Source: Gemmatimonadota bacterium
Lineage (GTDB): Bacteria; Gemmatimonadota; Gemmatimonadetes; Longimicrobiales; Gaopeijiaceae
DNA: 64,000 nt
Direction: 5' to 3'
Assembly: GCA_007121555.1 (NCBI GenBank)
Contig: SKKH01000012.1
Coordinates: 30,793-94,792 of the forward strand
In this document: positions 1 to 8,662 of the stretch, one piece after another
Position numbering within the stretch: the first letter of the stretch is position 1
Layout: every line of letters starts with the position of its first letter
Program-made: the position numbers and the translations under genes
Notes under the pieces: generated by a model
What the model saw: only the letters and a program-made list of their open reading frames with translations
Told to the model about the DNA's origin: nothing
Databases searched by the model: none

Positions 1-347
1 ACCTTCGCACTCGGGGGGTCACCTGGAACGCCTCGGCTCTGGCTCGAAACGGGGTCTATACCGCCTTTCTGGGCGGCGCTCGCGATCCTGGCCTCCTGGA
101 GCTGAGCGATCAGGAGATCGGGGAGATCGCTCGACGGGAGTTCGGTCAGGTGACGGGGGCCGAGACCCGCGTGCTCAGTGTGAGTCGGACCCGGGTCCCC
201 TCCTGGGACCGGAGTTGGACGGTCCTCGAAGGGATTCGTGTTCCCCGGGGGATCCACCTCTGCTCCAACTATGAATCCAGGGTGGGGATTCCGGGGAGGA
301 TCTCCCGGGCCAGGGCCATGGCCGAGGAGCTGGCCTCCCCGGAGTAG
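1..347 (+). CDS. hemY: Protoporphyrinogen oxidase, C-terminal part (5' end outside window)
   Basis: The reading frame is open from the left edge (codons start at position 3) and ends with TAG at 345-347. About 114 residues are visible. They contain TAFLGGARDP, then VPSWDRSW, and near the end GIHLCSNYESRVGIPG, the usual C-terminal blocks of FAD-dependent protoporphyrinogen IX oxidase, which makes protoporphyrin IX. The N-terminal Rossmann FAD-binding region lies to the left and cannot be judged. The gene converges on hemH, whose product inserts iron into the same porphyrin, with only 24 bases between the two stops. The genetic neighbourhood (hemH, hemE) supports the call strongly. Confidence 0.85.
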   Translation, partial: LRTRGVTWNASALARNGVYTAFLGGARDPGLLELSDQEIGEIARREFGQVTGAETRVLSVSRTRVPSWDRSWTVLEGIRVPRGIHLCSNYESRVGIPGRISRARAMAEELASPE

Positions 348-371
348 GCGCTGCGCGGGGGTCTCCAGGAG

Positions 372-1460
372 TCAGCTGGCCACGGCCGCAGGCCGGGGCG
401 CAGCTTCTTCCCTGGGCCGTGAGTTGAGGCAGACGGTGCCCTCGGCTGGGCGGCACCTGCAGGCGCCGTACCTCAGACCGATGGGGCTGTCTTTTCCGGT
501 GAGGAAGGGTTCCATGAGATCGGCCAGCACCACGGCGAATCGAGGGTCCGCGTGGGGCACTGGGACCCGGTGGAAGGTGAGGCCCCGCCCTTCCGCTTCC
601 TCCCTCAGTTCATGATCCAGCTCCGCGAGGGTCTCCGACTGTTCGTGCATGAAGGAGACCGGATCGACCACCACGGTCTGCGCCTCCACCGTCCGGATGA
701 CTTCCTCCACGTCGGGCTGAGTCCACTCCACGCCCCGGTTCGAGTGGTTCTGGAATCCGAGCTCGTACGTCCGAACCCCCACCATTTCGGCCACCTCCCG
801 GCAGAACTCCTCCACGTAGCGACCGTATCCGCTTCCGTCCCGAAGGTACTTGACGGGCGTTCCGTGGGCCGAGAAGACCAGTCGGCAGGACGGGTCGTTC
901 AGGTCCAGACCGTGTTCCCGGACCACGGCCCGGAGGGCGTCGGCTCGAAGCTCCAGATAGCCGGGATGCCGGTGCCATCCGGTGATCCCCTCGAACCGGA
1001 CCTGGTGCCACTTCAGCGCTCGGATCGCCGTCTGGATGTCGTTCAGTGATGCCACGTTGGTGGAGTGGCCGCAGAGCGGATAGGCCGGAAGGCCGATGAG
1101 ATGTTCGATTCCGTCGTCCTGGGCCTGTTCCACCATCTGGGCGATGAGGGGCTCCGTATACTGAAAGGCCGAATAGACCTCGACCTCGTGGCCTCGACGC
1201 TCCAGCTCCGCCGCCAGCGCCCGGGCCTGGGCGTGGGCCTGCTCGTTCAGGGGCGAGCCTCCGATCTCCTCGTACTCGGCAATGAGCCCGGGCGCACGCC
1301 GCTCGGCCAATTCCCGGCTCCGCTCCCTCCGGGCCCGCTCGGTGGGCTGGTCCTCGAGGGACGCGTTCGTATAGAAGATTCGCTCGAGGAAGGGCACCAC
1401 ATACTCGAGGGTGGGCTCTTCAGGCTCACCGAAGTTCAGAACGAGGATACCTGCCTTCAT
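372..1460 (-). CDS. hemH: Ferrochelatase
   Basis: This 362-residue protein inserts Fe2+ into protoporphyrin IX, the last step of protohaem synthesis. It starts MKAGILVLNFGEPEEP, the normal ferrochelatase N-terminus. It carries the signature FSAHGTPVKYLRDG with the likely catalytic His199, and a later HEQSETLAELDHE block corresponding to the acidic active-site region. The C-terminal extension holds Cys334, Cys336 and Cys344 (CRC, seven residues, C). C-terminal cysteine clusters of this sort bind a [2Fe-2S] centre in some bacterial ferrochelatases, so one is possible here, perhaps with an internal cysteine as fourth ligand. The gene lies 46 bases downstream of hemE on the same strand and is probably cotranscribed with it. 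Confidence 0.95.
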   Translation of the reverse strand: MKAGILVLNFGEPEEPTLEYVVPFLERIFYTNASLEDQPTERARRERSRELAERRAPGLIAEYEEIGGSPLNEQAHAQARALAAELERRGHEVEVYSAFQYTEPLIAQMVEQAQDDGIEHLIGLPAYPLCGHSTNVASLNDIQTAIRALKWHQVRFEGITGWHRHPGYLELRADALRAVVREHGLDLNDPSCRLVFSAHGTPVKYLRDGSGYGRYVEEFCREVAEMVGVRTYELGFQNHSNRGVEWTQPDVEEVIRTVEAQTVVVDPVSFMHEQSETLAELDHELREEAEGRGLTFHRVPVPHADPRFAVVLADLMEPFLTGKDSPIGLRYGACRCRPAEGTVCLNSRPREEAAPRPAAVAS

Positions 1461-1506
1461 ATCGATCTCCCGGGTGCGGGGCTGGGCGACTCCGTGGACC
1501 GGGAAC

Positions 1507-2553
1507 TCAGCCGGGGCCTTCCCCTCTCAGCTTCTCCAGGTCCACCGAGTGGACGTAGTCGACCACCGCCCTTACCACATTGTGGTCGGTCTGGGGAAGT
1601 AGGCCGTGTCCCACATTGAAGATGTGACCCGGTCGACCCCCGACCGCACGCAGAACTTCGGCGGTTCGGGCAATGGCAACGTCGGTACCCGCCAGGAGGG
1701 AAACGGGGTCCAGATTTCCCTGAACTCCCCGGTCGGCGCCGACGATCTCCCAGGCCTCGTCGATCCGGACTCGCCAGTCGAGTCCGATGACGTCGCCCCC
1801 GGCCTCGGCCATCATGGGCAGGAGCGCCGGATTCCCGGTGGCGAAGTTGATGGTGGGGATGCCCTCGGCCTCGAGCCCCTCGAGGATCCGCTTCGTGTAG
1901 GGGAAGACCGAGCGCCGGTAGTCGGCGGGATGGAGGGTTCCGGCCCACGAGTCGAAGAGCTGGATCACCGAGGCTCCGGCCTCCACCTGCGCCACCCCGA
2001 ACTTGATGAGGTGCTCGGACCAGTAGGACATGAGGACGTCCCAGAGCTTCGGCTCCTTCCACATGAAGGCCTTGGTGCCCGCTCGCTCCTTGCTTCTGGG
2101 AGACTCCACCATGTAGGTCATCAGGGTGAATGGGGCGCCGATGAACCCCAGCACCGGGATGTCCAGGCGCCTCTTCAGGATGCGAAGGGTGTCCATGACG
2201 AACTCCAGCGTCTCTCTGGGCTCGAAAGGCTCCAGGGACCGAATCCTGTCCTCGGTGTCGTAGGGATGGGGAAGGACCGGCCCCAACCCCTTCTCGATGG
2301 TTACGTCCAACCCCGCGCCCACGAAGATGGTGGAGATGTCGGCGTAGAGGACGGCGCCGTCCACGGGAAAATACTCCAGGGGAAGCATGGTGATCTCGGC
2401 GCTGAGGGCCGGATCCCGGGTCACCTCCAGGAGATCCCGGTCTCCCTTGAGCTCATGATATTTGGGAAGGGAGCGTCCGGCCTGGCGCATGAACCAGACG
2501 GGGGTGGTGTCGAGGGGCTCCCGGCGAAGGGCGCGGATGAGGCGATCGTTCAT
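1507..2553 (-). CDS. hemE: Uroporphyrinogen decarboxylase
   Basis: This 348-residue cytoplasmic enzyme decarboxylates the four acetate side chains of uroporphyrinogen III to give coproporphyrinogen III. I chose the ATG at 2551-2553, giving MNDRLIRALRRE, because the family begins this way and the 76 residues upstream in frame are arginine-rich and non-homologous. Family blocks are visible: PVWFMRQAGRSLPKYHELK (residues about 17-35), FVGAGLDV, GFIGAPFTLMTYMVE and GNLDPVSLLAG. The length is normal. The upstream divergent neighbour is thyX, and the 208 bases between them must hold both promoters. hemH follows, so hemE-hemH form a small haem operon. Confidence 0.95.
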   Translation of the reverse strand: MNDRLIRALRREPLDTTPVWFMRQAGRSLPKYHELKGDRDLLEVTRDPALSAEITMLPLEYFPVDGAVLYADISTIFVGAGLDVTIEKGLGPVLPHPYDTEDRIRSLEPFEPRETLEFVMDTLRILKRRLDIPVLGFIGAPFTLMTYMVESPRSKERAGTKAFMWKEPKLWDVLMSYWSEHLIKFGVAQVEAGASVIQLFDSWAGTLHPADYRRSVFPYTKRILEGLEAEGIPTINFATGNPALLPMMAEAGGDVIGLDWRVRIDEAWEIVGADRGVQGNLDPVSLLAGTDVAIARTAEVLRAVGGRPGHIFNVGHGLLPQTDHNVVRAVVDYVHSVDLEKLRGEGPG

Positions 2554-2761
2554 GGCGGGCTGGGGCTCACGGAATAGGGGCTCTGAGTCGGACGAACGGA
2601 CCGAATGTATCATCCAATCGCGTCCTGCGTCATCCCGGCCCCGCCCGGACCCGGACCCCGGCGTCGAGGCGGTTGCCCCTCCGGTCCCCGGGGCTTTTAT
2701 TCGAACTCGCCGGAGTCGTCGGTGACCCCTCCACCCCTTCCTCCAACCCCCGCCCTCCCCA

Positions 2762-3832
2762 ATGGAGACGAAGCGACCCACCAGCCCCCGGGCCGAAGAG
2801 ATCCTCGGCGGCTACTTTCCCGTTCTGGACCACGGGTTCGTATCGCTCGTGGACTACATGGGGACCGATGAGGACATCGAGCGAGCCGCACGGGTGAGCT
2901 ACGGGTACGGCACCCGAAAGCGGTCGGCCACCCGCGGTCTCATCCGGTACCTGCGCCGTCACCGCCATACCACGCCCTCCGAGATGGTGGAGTTCAAGTT
3001 TCACTGCGCCATGCCCATGTTCGTGGCTCGGCAGTGGATCCGGCATCGCACGGCCTCCGTCAACGAGTACAGCGGACGCTATTCGCTGATGCCCCTCCTC
3101 TTCTATGCGCCCGATGCGGAGGACTTCGCCCTTCAGAGCGAGTCCAACAAACAGGGCCGGAGGGAAGGCGCGGCGGCACAGGCGCTGTGGGAGCGGGCCG
3201 ACCAGCGCTGGGCCCGGGGACGAAAGGAGGCTGCGGAAACGTACGAATGGCTCCTGGGGGAGGATGTGGCCCGGGAGCTGGCTCGTATCGACCTGCCCCT
3301 GTCCACCTATACCCAGTGGTACTGGAAGATCGACCTTCACAACCTTCTCCACTTCCTCACCCTTCGGGTGGATCCCCACGCCCAGTGGGAGATTCGGGCC
3401 TACGCCGAGGTCATGGCCGGGATGGTGCAGCGGGTGGCGCCCCTCTCCTATGAGGCCTGGGTGGACTACGATCTGTTGGGATCTCCCATGAGTCGGGGGG
3501 AGCTCGAGGCGCTGGCTCGGCTTCTGCAGCCGGATGACGGGGGTGGGGTTGGGGCTCGGGCCGGAGCCGAGACCGTGGGTCCGGAGACCTTGGCGGAGAT
3601 GGGGCTTTCGCCCCGGGAGATCCGGGAATTCCAGGCGAAGCTCGACCCCCCTCCTCGTCCCGATTTCGTTCTCGACCTGGCGGACATGCGTCCCGCCGAG
3701 GAAGTGGCGGCCCGGATGGCCGAGGCCGTTCCAGGATCCGAAAGATCAGGCTCGGAGGAGAAGGGTGCCGGCGGGGAGGAGAGTGGACCCACCCGGGCAG
3801 CCGAGTCGGCCACCGCTCGAGGAGAGCGGTGA
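2762..3832 (+). CDS. thyX: FAD-dependent thymidylate synthase with long C-terminal tail
   Basis: ThyX makes dTMP from dUMP using methylenetetrahydrofolate, FAD and NADPH. The diagnostic ThyX motif (RHR, two residues, S-x-NE-x-S-x-RY) is complete at residues 94-107. The preceding SEMVEFKFHCAMPMFVARQW block and the later YTQWYWKIDLHNLLHFL helix are typical. The recognisable enzyme ends near residue 245. The last ~110 residues are rich in Gly, Pro, Glu and Arg and look disordered, which makes the protein (356 residues) longer than most homologues. The ATG at 2762 gives METKRPTSPRAEE. Its stop overlaps the GTG start of the next gene by four bases, so the two are translationally coupled. Confidence 0.95.
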   Translation: METKRPTSPRAEEILGGYFPVLDHGFVSLVDYMGTDEDIERAARVSYGYGTRKRSATRGLIRYLRRHRHTTPSEMVEFKFHCAMPMFVARQWIRHRTASVNEYSGRYSLMPLLFYAPDAEDFALQSESNKQGRREGAAAQALWERADQRWARGRKEAAETYEWLLGEDVARELARIDLPLSTYTQWYWKIDLHNLLHFLTLRVDPHAQWEIRAYAEVMAGMVQRVAPLSYEAWVDYDLLGSPMSRGELEALARLLQPDDGGGVGARAGAETVGPETLAEMGLSPREIREFQAKLDPPPRPDFVLDLADMRPAEEVAARMAEAVPGSERSGSEEKGAGGEESGPTRAAESATARGER

Positions 3833-5346
3833 GGTTTCCCCTTCGTCTGGATCGCCCGGAGGCACTTGGCGGACTTCGGGAGCTGGCGTCGACCACGGAC
3901 TTTTCCGAGCGAGGAGTGTGCGATCGGCTGGGACTCCCGTCCATCTACGACTTTCAGACGCTCAGGGCAGGGCGTGAGGGCAGCGCCGACGTTGCCGACG
4001 GACTGGATCTCCTGATCCGCCTCTTCATGGACGGAGAGGGCGTGAGGGCGTCCAGAATCGAAGAGCTGGGGCTTTCCGGAGGGATGCGGGCCGTCGAGGC
4101 CCTGGGGCTTCTGGGGGGGCATCCCCGGGGCCCAGGCTGGCTCGGAGCCTCGGCTCTCCTGTACCCCACCGAGTCTCTGCTCATCAGTTCGGACCTGAAC
4201 GAACAGGCCCCGGGGATCTCCGAGGATGGAGGTCGGCTCAGGAGGGATTCGGTCTATCCGGCGATTACGAATGCAGCGCGAGAGTTCATGTCGGACCTAC
4301 CCCTGCCCGGGGCTGGGAGGGTGCTGGACCTCTGTTCCGGGACCGGGATAGGCGCGCTCGCCCTCGCCCGTGGAGCCGAAGAGGTGTGGGCGGTGGACAT
4401 CACGGAGCGATGCACCCTCTTCGCGGAGTTCAACGCCCGCCTCAACGGGGTTCACAACATCCGAATCCTCTTCGGGGACCTCTACGAGCCGCTGCACGAG
4501 AGGCAGTTCGACCTGATTGTGGCTCACCCCCCCTACGTTCCTTCGGACGCCGACGAGTTCGTTTTCCGCGACGGAGGAGCGGATGGCGAGCGAATCGTGC
4601 GGCGGATCCTGGAGGGGCTCCCCGATCATCTGGCCCCTGGAGGTCTCTTCTACGCACGGTGCATGGCTACGGATCGGGACGACGCGCCCCTCGAGCGTCG
4701 GATCCGATCCTTCCTGGGCGCACGGGCAGAGGAGTTCGATGTGTTCGTCATTCCGTCCCGTGAGATGCGTTTGTCCGACTACCTGTCGGGCGGAGTGCGA
4801 TCCGGCAGGATGGGGTTCGAGGAGGCCGAGAGCCGCAGGGTCCGCCTCGAAGAGGCCGGAGTGGAGGCGTTCGTGCATGGGACGCTTCTGGTGCAGCGTC
4901 GAGCGGTGGGACGACCCGCGGTGACGAGCCGCCGCTTCCGAGCCCCGCAGGCGGGACCGGAAGTCCTGGACTGGCTCCGTCGATGGGAGGTGGCCCGCCT
5001 GGATTCCGGATTCGGAGAGGCGGTGCTCGAGATGACTCCTCGACTGCGAGAGGGTGCCGTCCTGGAGCTGCGCTATCGCGTGGCCGGCGGCAAGCCGCTC
5101 ACCGAGGGGCTGAGCGTGAGGAGCGACGGTCCCTTCCCCTCGGCCTTCTTCCTGCCCGCCGACACGGCCCACCTGCTTTCGCTCTTCGACGGCGCGACGC
5201 CGGTTCGGGAGGTGTTCCGGGAGGGCACGCACAAGGAATGGATTCCCCCGGCGACCCGGGAGGAAGAATTCGTGGGTCTGCTTGTCGCGCTGTCGGGCGG
5301 CGGTGTTCTGGAGCTGCCGGGCTTTGAGATCCCCGCAGACACCTGA
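3829..5346 (+). CDS. Class I SAM-dependent methyltransferase, HemK/PrmC-like core
   Basis: This is a 505-residue protein starting with GTG inside the thyX stop (GTGA). A seven-stranded Rossmann methyltransferase domain lies in the middle. The SAM-binding motif I VLDLCSGTGIGALALA starts near residue 165, an acidic motif II is seen in WAVDITERC, and motif IV is IVAHPPY. In HemK/PrmC and DNA amino-methyltransferases motif IV reads (N/D/S)PP(Y/F). Here the first position is His233, so I do not assign glutamine or adenine methylation. The first ~110 residues look like the N-terminal helical/winged domain of such enzymes. The last ~140 residues form an unrecognised domain. The substrate is unknown; the general class is sure. 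Confidence 0.75.
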   Translation: MRFPLRLDRPEALGGLRELASTTDFSERGVCDRLGLPSIYDFQTLRAGREGSADVADGLDLLIRLFMDGEGVRASRIEELGLSGGMRAVEALGLLGGHPRGPGWLGASALLYPTESLLISSDLNEQAPGISEDGGRLRRDSVYPAITNAAREFMSDLPLPGAGRVLDLCSGTGIGALALARGAEEVWAVDITERCTLFAEFNARLNGVHNIRILFGDLYEPLHERQFDLIVAHPPYVPSDADEFVFRDGGADGERIVRRILEGLPDHLAPGGLFYARCMATDRDDAPLERRIRSFLGARAEEFDVFVIPSREMRLSDYLSGGVRSGRMGFEEAESRRVRLEEAGVEAFVHGTLLVQRRAVGRPAVTSRRFRAPQAGPEVLDWLRRWEVARLDSGFGEAVLEMTPRLREGAVLELRYRVAGGKPLTEGLSVRSDGPFPSAFFLPADTAHLLSLFDGATPVREVFREGTHKEWIPPATREEEFVGLLVALSGGGVLELPGFEIPADT

Positions 5347-5621
5347 ACTCCTCGAGGAGCCTTTCAGCCTCCTCCATGCCTTGTGTTTACAGGGCCTGGA
5401 CGTTTCTGTTACCTGATGCGGACCCGGTTGGTTTCTTTGCATTTTCCGGAAGAAGTCGTGAGGCCGTGGTGCGTGGTCTGACGTTTTTCAATATCTTTTG
5501 CTCTGGCATCTGCCACAGGGGACGCGTCCAGGATGGCGCCCGAGACCCCGGCCCGCGACCTATCCAGGCCCCCGTGAGCACCCTGCACTGACATTAGGCC
5601 GGACGACAGGAGAGGAAACAG

Positions 5622-6911
5622 ATGAACGAACCGCGTACGAAACTACGTGCCCTGAAGGGCATGTCCGTGCGGCACCTGGGCGTCCTCGCTCTGGCTGGAC
5701 TTTTTGTGCTCGTGGGTTGTGACGACGACCCCGTGGCTCCCCCGGCGGAGGAGGGTCCGGCGTCCGTCCAGATCACCCCGGGAGAGGCCACCCTCTCCTT
5801 CATCGGGGAGACGGTGACCCTCTCGGGCGTGGCCCTGAACGGTCGGGGCGAGGAAATGCCCCAGGTTCCGGTGAGCTGGACGACGTCCTCCGGCGCGGTT
5901 GCGACTGTGTCCGGCGGGGTCGTCACCGCGCAGGGGAATGGCACGGCGACCATCACCGCCACGGTTCCGGGCACCTCGGCCACGGCCCAGGTGACGGTGC
6001 AGCAGGTGGCGGCCGGTGTGGCGATCAGCCACGAGGAGGTCTTCCTGACCGGGATCCCGGACTCGATCCAGCTCTCCGCCGAGGTACGTGACGGCGGCGA
6101 AGATGGCGGAACCGAGATCGAAGGTCTGGAGGTCGACTGGACGTCTTCGGACGAAGCCGTAGCCGCGGTGGACGAGGATGGACTCGTGACCACCGTGGGC
6201 GAGGGTACGGCCATGATCACGGCATCCCACGAAGGCTTCAGCGCCAGCACCGAGCTCACCGTCCGCGAAGCGATCACGGTGGAGCTCGATCCCACCCAGG
6301 TGAAGTTCATCCAGGCCGGGACCACCGCAGAGGTGGACGTGGTCGTCCGCGATGCCATGGGCGAGGTCATCGAGGGCGCTCCGCTGGCATGGGAGTCGTC
6401 CCGCGAGTCCGTCGCCACGATCACGGAGATGACCGAAGAGGTTGAGAACGGCGAAGAGGACGAGGTGAGGGTGTTCGGGGTCATCGAGGCCGTCGGTGAC
6501 GGCACGGCTACCATCTCGGTGCGAAGCGGAAACGCTGAAGGAACCGTCCAGGTCGAGGTTCGGAAGGTCGATGCCGTCCTGATCGACCCCGACGAGGTCA
6601 CCCTCGAGGAAATCGGGGCCACGGCTCAATTGACTGCCACCGCGGTGGATGTCTTCGATGTCCCGGTCACCACGGCCGAGATCGATTGGAGCTCCTCTGA
6701 CGAGGAGGTGGCCACGGTGGATGAGAGCGGACTCGTGGAGGCCGTGGGCGCCGGTAGCGCCACCATCAGCGCCTCGGCGGCCGGAGTGACGGGGACCGCC
6801 GAGATCATCGTCGATGTTGAAGATGACGAGGATGACGACGATGACGACGATGACGACGACGAGGACGACGACGATGACGAGGATGACGACAACGGTGAGG
6901 GTGAGGGCTGA
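5622..6911 (+). CDS. Ig-like (BIG2) repeat lipoprotein with poly-aspartate tail
   Basis: A good ribosome-binding site (ACAGGAGAGGAAACAG) precedes the ATG. The product has a basic N-terminus, a hydrophobic stretch and a lipobox LVGC with Cys33, so it should be an exported lipoprotein. The mature part is about four tandem bacterial Ig-like (BIG2) domains of ~85-90 residues. They are recognisable by repeated W-S-S/T-S, VATV and GTATI-type strings at roughly residues 45-125, 128-215, 216-305 and 306-392. The final ~35 residues are almost all Asp and Glu, encoded by alternating GAT/GAC/GAG codons. Such proteins usually act at the cell surface in adhesion or as structural parts; the partner is unknown. 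A terminator follows directly. Confidence 0.85.
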   Translation: MNEPRTKLRALKGMSVRHLGVLALAGLFVLVGCDDDPVAPPAEEGPASVQITPGEATLSFIGETVTLSGVALNGRGEEMPQVPVSWTTSSGAVATVSGGVVTAQGNGTATITATVPGTSATAQVTVQQVAAGVAISHEEVFLTGIPDSIQLSAEVRDGGEDGGTEIEGLEVDWTSSDEAVAAVDEDGLVTTVGEGTAMITASHEGFSASTELTVREAITVELDPTQVKFIQAGTTAEVDVVVRDAMGEVIEGAPLAWESSRESVATITEMTEEVENGEEDEVRVFGVIEAVGDGTATISVRSGNAEGTVQVEVRKVDAVLIDPDEVTLEEIGATAQLTATAVDVFDVPVTTAEIDWSSSDEEVATVDESGLVEAVGAGSATISASAAGVTGTAEIIVDVEDDEDDDDDDDDDDEDDDDDEDDDNGEGEG

Positions 6912-6942
6912 TGCCCTGAGCTCATCCGAGTAGATGGATCAG

Positions 6943-6988
6943 GGGCCGGTACGGTTGGGGCGAGAGCTTCCGCCGTACCGGCCCTTTT
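6943..6988 (+). terminator. Intrinsic terminator after the Ig-like lipoprotein gene
   Basis: A perfect 12-bp stem (GGGCCGGTACGG at 6943-6954 with CCGTACCGGCCC at 6973-6984) encloses an 18-base loop. TTTT follows at 6985-6988, then CC. It lies 31 bases past the stop codon, the expected place for a Rho-independent terminator of this monocistronic gene. Confidence 0.85.
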
Positions 6989-7004
6989 CCTATCGGGCCA
7001 GTGC

Positions 7005-7157
7005 GGTGAGTCAGAGATTCGCCGGCATTTGTGACCCGGCGCATCCACGATGGCCGCGTTGCTTCCGGGTCACCATAGCGCTGCTATCGCTCACCATCGC
7101 GCCTTGCCACCCTGACGCGCCGGGCCCGTCGGTCCCTCGCCGAATCTCTGACTCACC
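7005..7157. repeat. 153-bp nested inverted-repeat element
   Basis: The element is bounded by a perfect 17-bp inverted repeat (GGTGAGTCAGAGATTCG at 7005-7021 and its complement at 7141-7157). Inside it lie further nested complementary arms: CCCGGCGC at 7035-7042 with 7117-7124, CGATGG at 7048-7053 with 7094-7099, and ATAGC/GCTAT at 7075-7079 and 7083-7087 around a three-base loop. The whole could fold into one long rod on either strand. It sits between two convergent genes, ends 6 bases from the nosY stop, and has no open frame I trust. I saw no clear target-site duplication. It could be a MITE-like remnant, a structured RNA or a bidirectional terminator. Confidence 0.7.
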
Positions 7158-7163
7158 AGACTT

Positions 7164-7952
7164 CTAGAAGTTCTTCCGGTGAAAGCTCCGAAGTCCGAGG
7201 CTGAAGGGGACCGCCAGCCAGAGGAGGAGCGCGCCAACCGTCACGGCCTGCCCGGTCCCGCTCCCGAAGAATCCCTTGAATACGGCCCCGGTGAAGCCCA
7301 TGAGGGCAGAGATGTCGAAGTTGAGCAGGAGGAGGATCCGCCCCAGGTCCACCGGATTCAGGAAGGAGAGGGCCAGTACGGTTCGCTCCATGGGGTAGTC
7401 CGAGAACATGTAGATGGCCAGGAGCACGAGGCCGTTGAAGACCACGGTGAAGAAGACCCAGAGTCCCAGGCTGTAGCCCAGCCCCTTGATGCGATCCTCG
7501 GTGGCCAGGGCGACCAGGAAGGCCAGCGAGGTGAAGACCAGGGTCAGACCCACACCGGTTCCCAGGAGCAGGAGGAGGGGCCCCCAACCGGCGTCTGCGG
7601 CTCCCCCGTGGGCCCAGAACGGCAGCCCGGTCCCCAGGAGGAACGCAGTGGACGAGGGGAGACCGAGCCCGATGAACAGCCCGAAGAAGAGGCTGCGACG
7701 ACGAACGGGCTGAGACAGGATGAGCTCGGTGAACTCCCGGGAGTTGTAGAGGTACATGGTGCCCAGCACCACGGAGACCAGCGGGATGGCGATGAGCACG
7801 ACGTTCATGAGGCTCAACAGGACCCGCTCTCCTGAACCGCCGAAGCGGAACAGGGCGTCGGTCATGAGCAGAAAGAAGAGTCCGTAGACCAGGACCCAGC
7901 GGCTCCGCATGACGTCTCGGAGCTGGTATCGTGCGATCTTGAGCGTGTTCAT
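7164..7952 (-). CDS. nosY: NosY, ABC permease for nitrous oxide reductase maturation
   Basis: This 262-residue integral membrane protein has about six hydrophobic segments and begins MNTLKIARYQLRDVMRSRW, the usual NosY opening. NosY is the membrane part of the NosFY transporter. Together with NosD it is needed to assemble the copper centres of NosZ in the periplasm. Its ATG overlaps the nosF stop by four bases (7949-7952). It is the last gene of the nos run, ending 6 bases from the nested repeat element. Confidence 0.9.
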   Translation of the reverse strand: MNTLKIARYQLRDVMRSRWVLVYGLFFLLMTDALFRFGGSGERVLLSLMNVVLIAIPLVSVVLGTMYLYNSREFTELILSQPVRRRSLFFGLFIGLGLPSSTAFLLGTGLPFWAHGGAADAGWGPLLLLLGTGVGLTLVFTSLAFLVALATEDRIKGLGYSLGLWVFFTVVFNGLVLLAIYMFSDYPMERTVLALSFLNPVDLGRILLLLNFDISALMGFTGAVFKGFFGSGTGQAVTVGALLLWLAVPFSLGLRSFHRKNF

Positions 7953-8662
7953 GCGACGACCCTCGCGGTGATGCGGCGGGCGATGGCCCGCTCCAGGTTC
8001 ACCTCTCCCGACGATCCCACCAGACTGGCCACCGAATCCTGGAAGTGAATCCGCCCATCCAGGAGGTAGACCACGGTGTCCGCCAGCTCCTCCACCTCGC
8101 TCATCACGTGGGAGGTGAGGACGATGGTCCGTCCCTCGGCCTTCTCCTTCAGAATCCGGTCTTTCAGGGTGGCGCTGGAGACCGGGTCCAGTCCGGCGGT
8201 GGGTTCATCGAGGAAGAGGATGTCGGGGCGGAAGAGGAAGGCCAGCACGGCGCTTACCTTCTGGCGGTTTCCTCCTGATAGGGTCCGGAAGGGCTTGTCG
8301 AGTTCGCCCTCGAGCCGGAGCGCCTCCCCGAGCGACATGTCGGTCTCCGGTGGATCGCCCCGGAGGTCCCGGATCATCTGGAGGATCTCCCGGGCCGTGA
8401 GGTTCTCCGGGTAGCGGGCGATCTGGGGCATATAGCCGATCCGCCGGCGATACTCCGGGTCCGATCCCACGACCTCTCCATCCACGGTGATGGTGCCGGA
8501 CTCGGGACGGACCAGTCCCAGGATGCTCTTCACCAGGGTGGTCTTTCCCGCGCCGTTGGGACCCAGGACGGCGGTGCATCGCCCCCGCTCCACTTCGAGT
8601 TCCAGCCGGTCCAGCACCTGCAGGCGGCCGTAGCGCTTCGAGAGCTCGTGAACTCGGATCAT
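7949..8662 (-). CDS. nosF: NosF, ABC transporter ATPase
   Basis: This is an ABC ATPase of about 237 residues that energises NosY. Walker A is GPNGAGKTT, the signature is LSGGNRQKV, and Walker B is ILFLDEPTAGLDP followed by the H-loop LTSHVMSEVEELAD. Two starts are possible: ATG at 8660-8662 (MIRVHELSKRYG), which overlaps the nosD stop as ATGA, or ATG six bases upstream (MGMIRV). I chose the first for the coupling. The longer in-frame extension far upstream is antisense-like filler inside nosD and was discarded. Confidence 0.92.
   Translation of the reverse strand: MIRVHELSKRYGRLQVLDRLELEVERGRCTAVLGPNGAGKTTLVKSILGLVRPESGTITVDGEVVGSDPEYRRRIGYMPQIARYPENLTAREILQMIRDLRGDPPETDMSLGEALRLEGELDKPFRTLSGGNRQKVSAVLAFLFRPDILFLDEPTAGLDPVSSATLKDRILKEKAEGRTIVLTSHVMSEVEELADTVVYLLDGRIHFQDSVASLVGSSGEVNLERAIARRITARVVA

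Noticed and set aside
6830..6900. Short tandem GAT/GAC units resembling a repeat array
   Set aside because: They are codons of the acidic tail of the lipoprotein, not a CRISPR or other spaced array.
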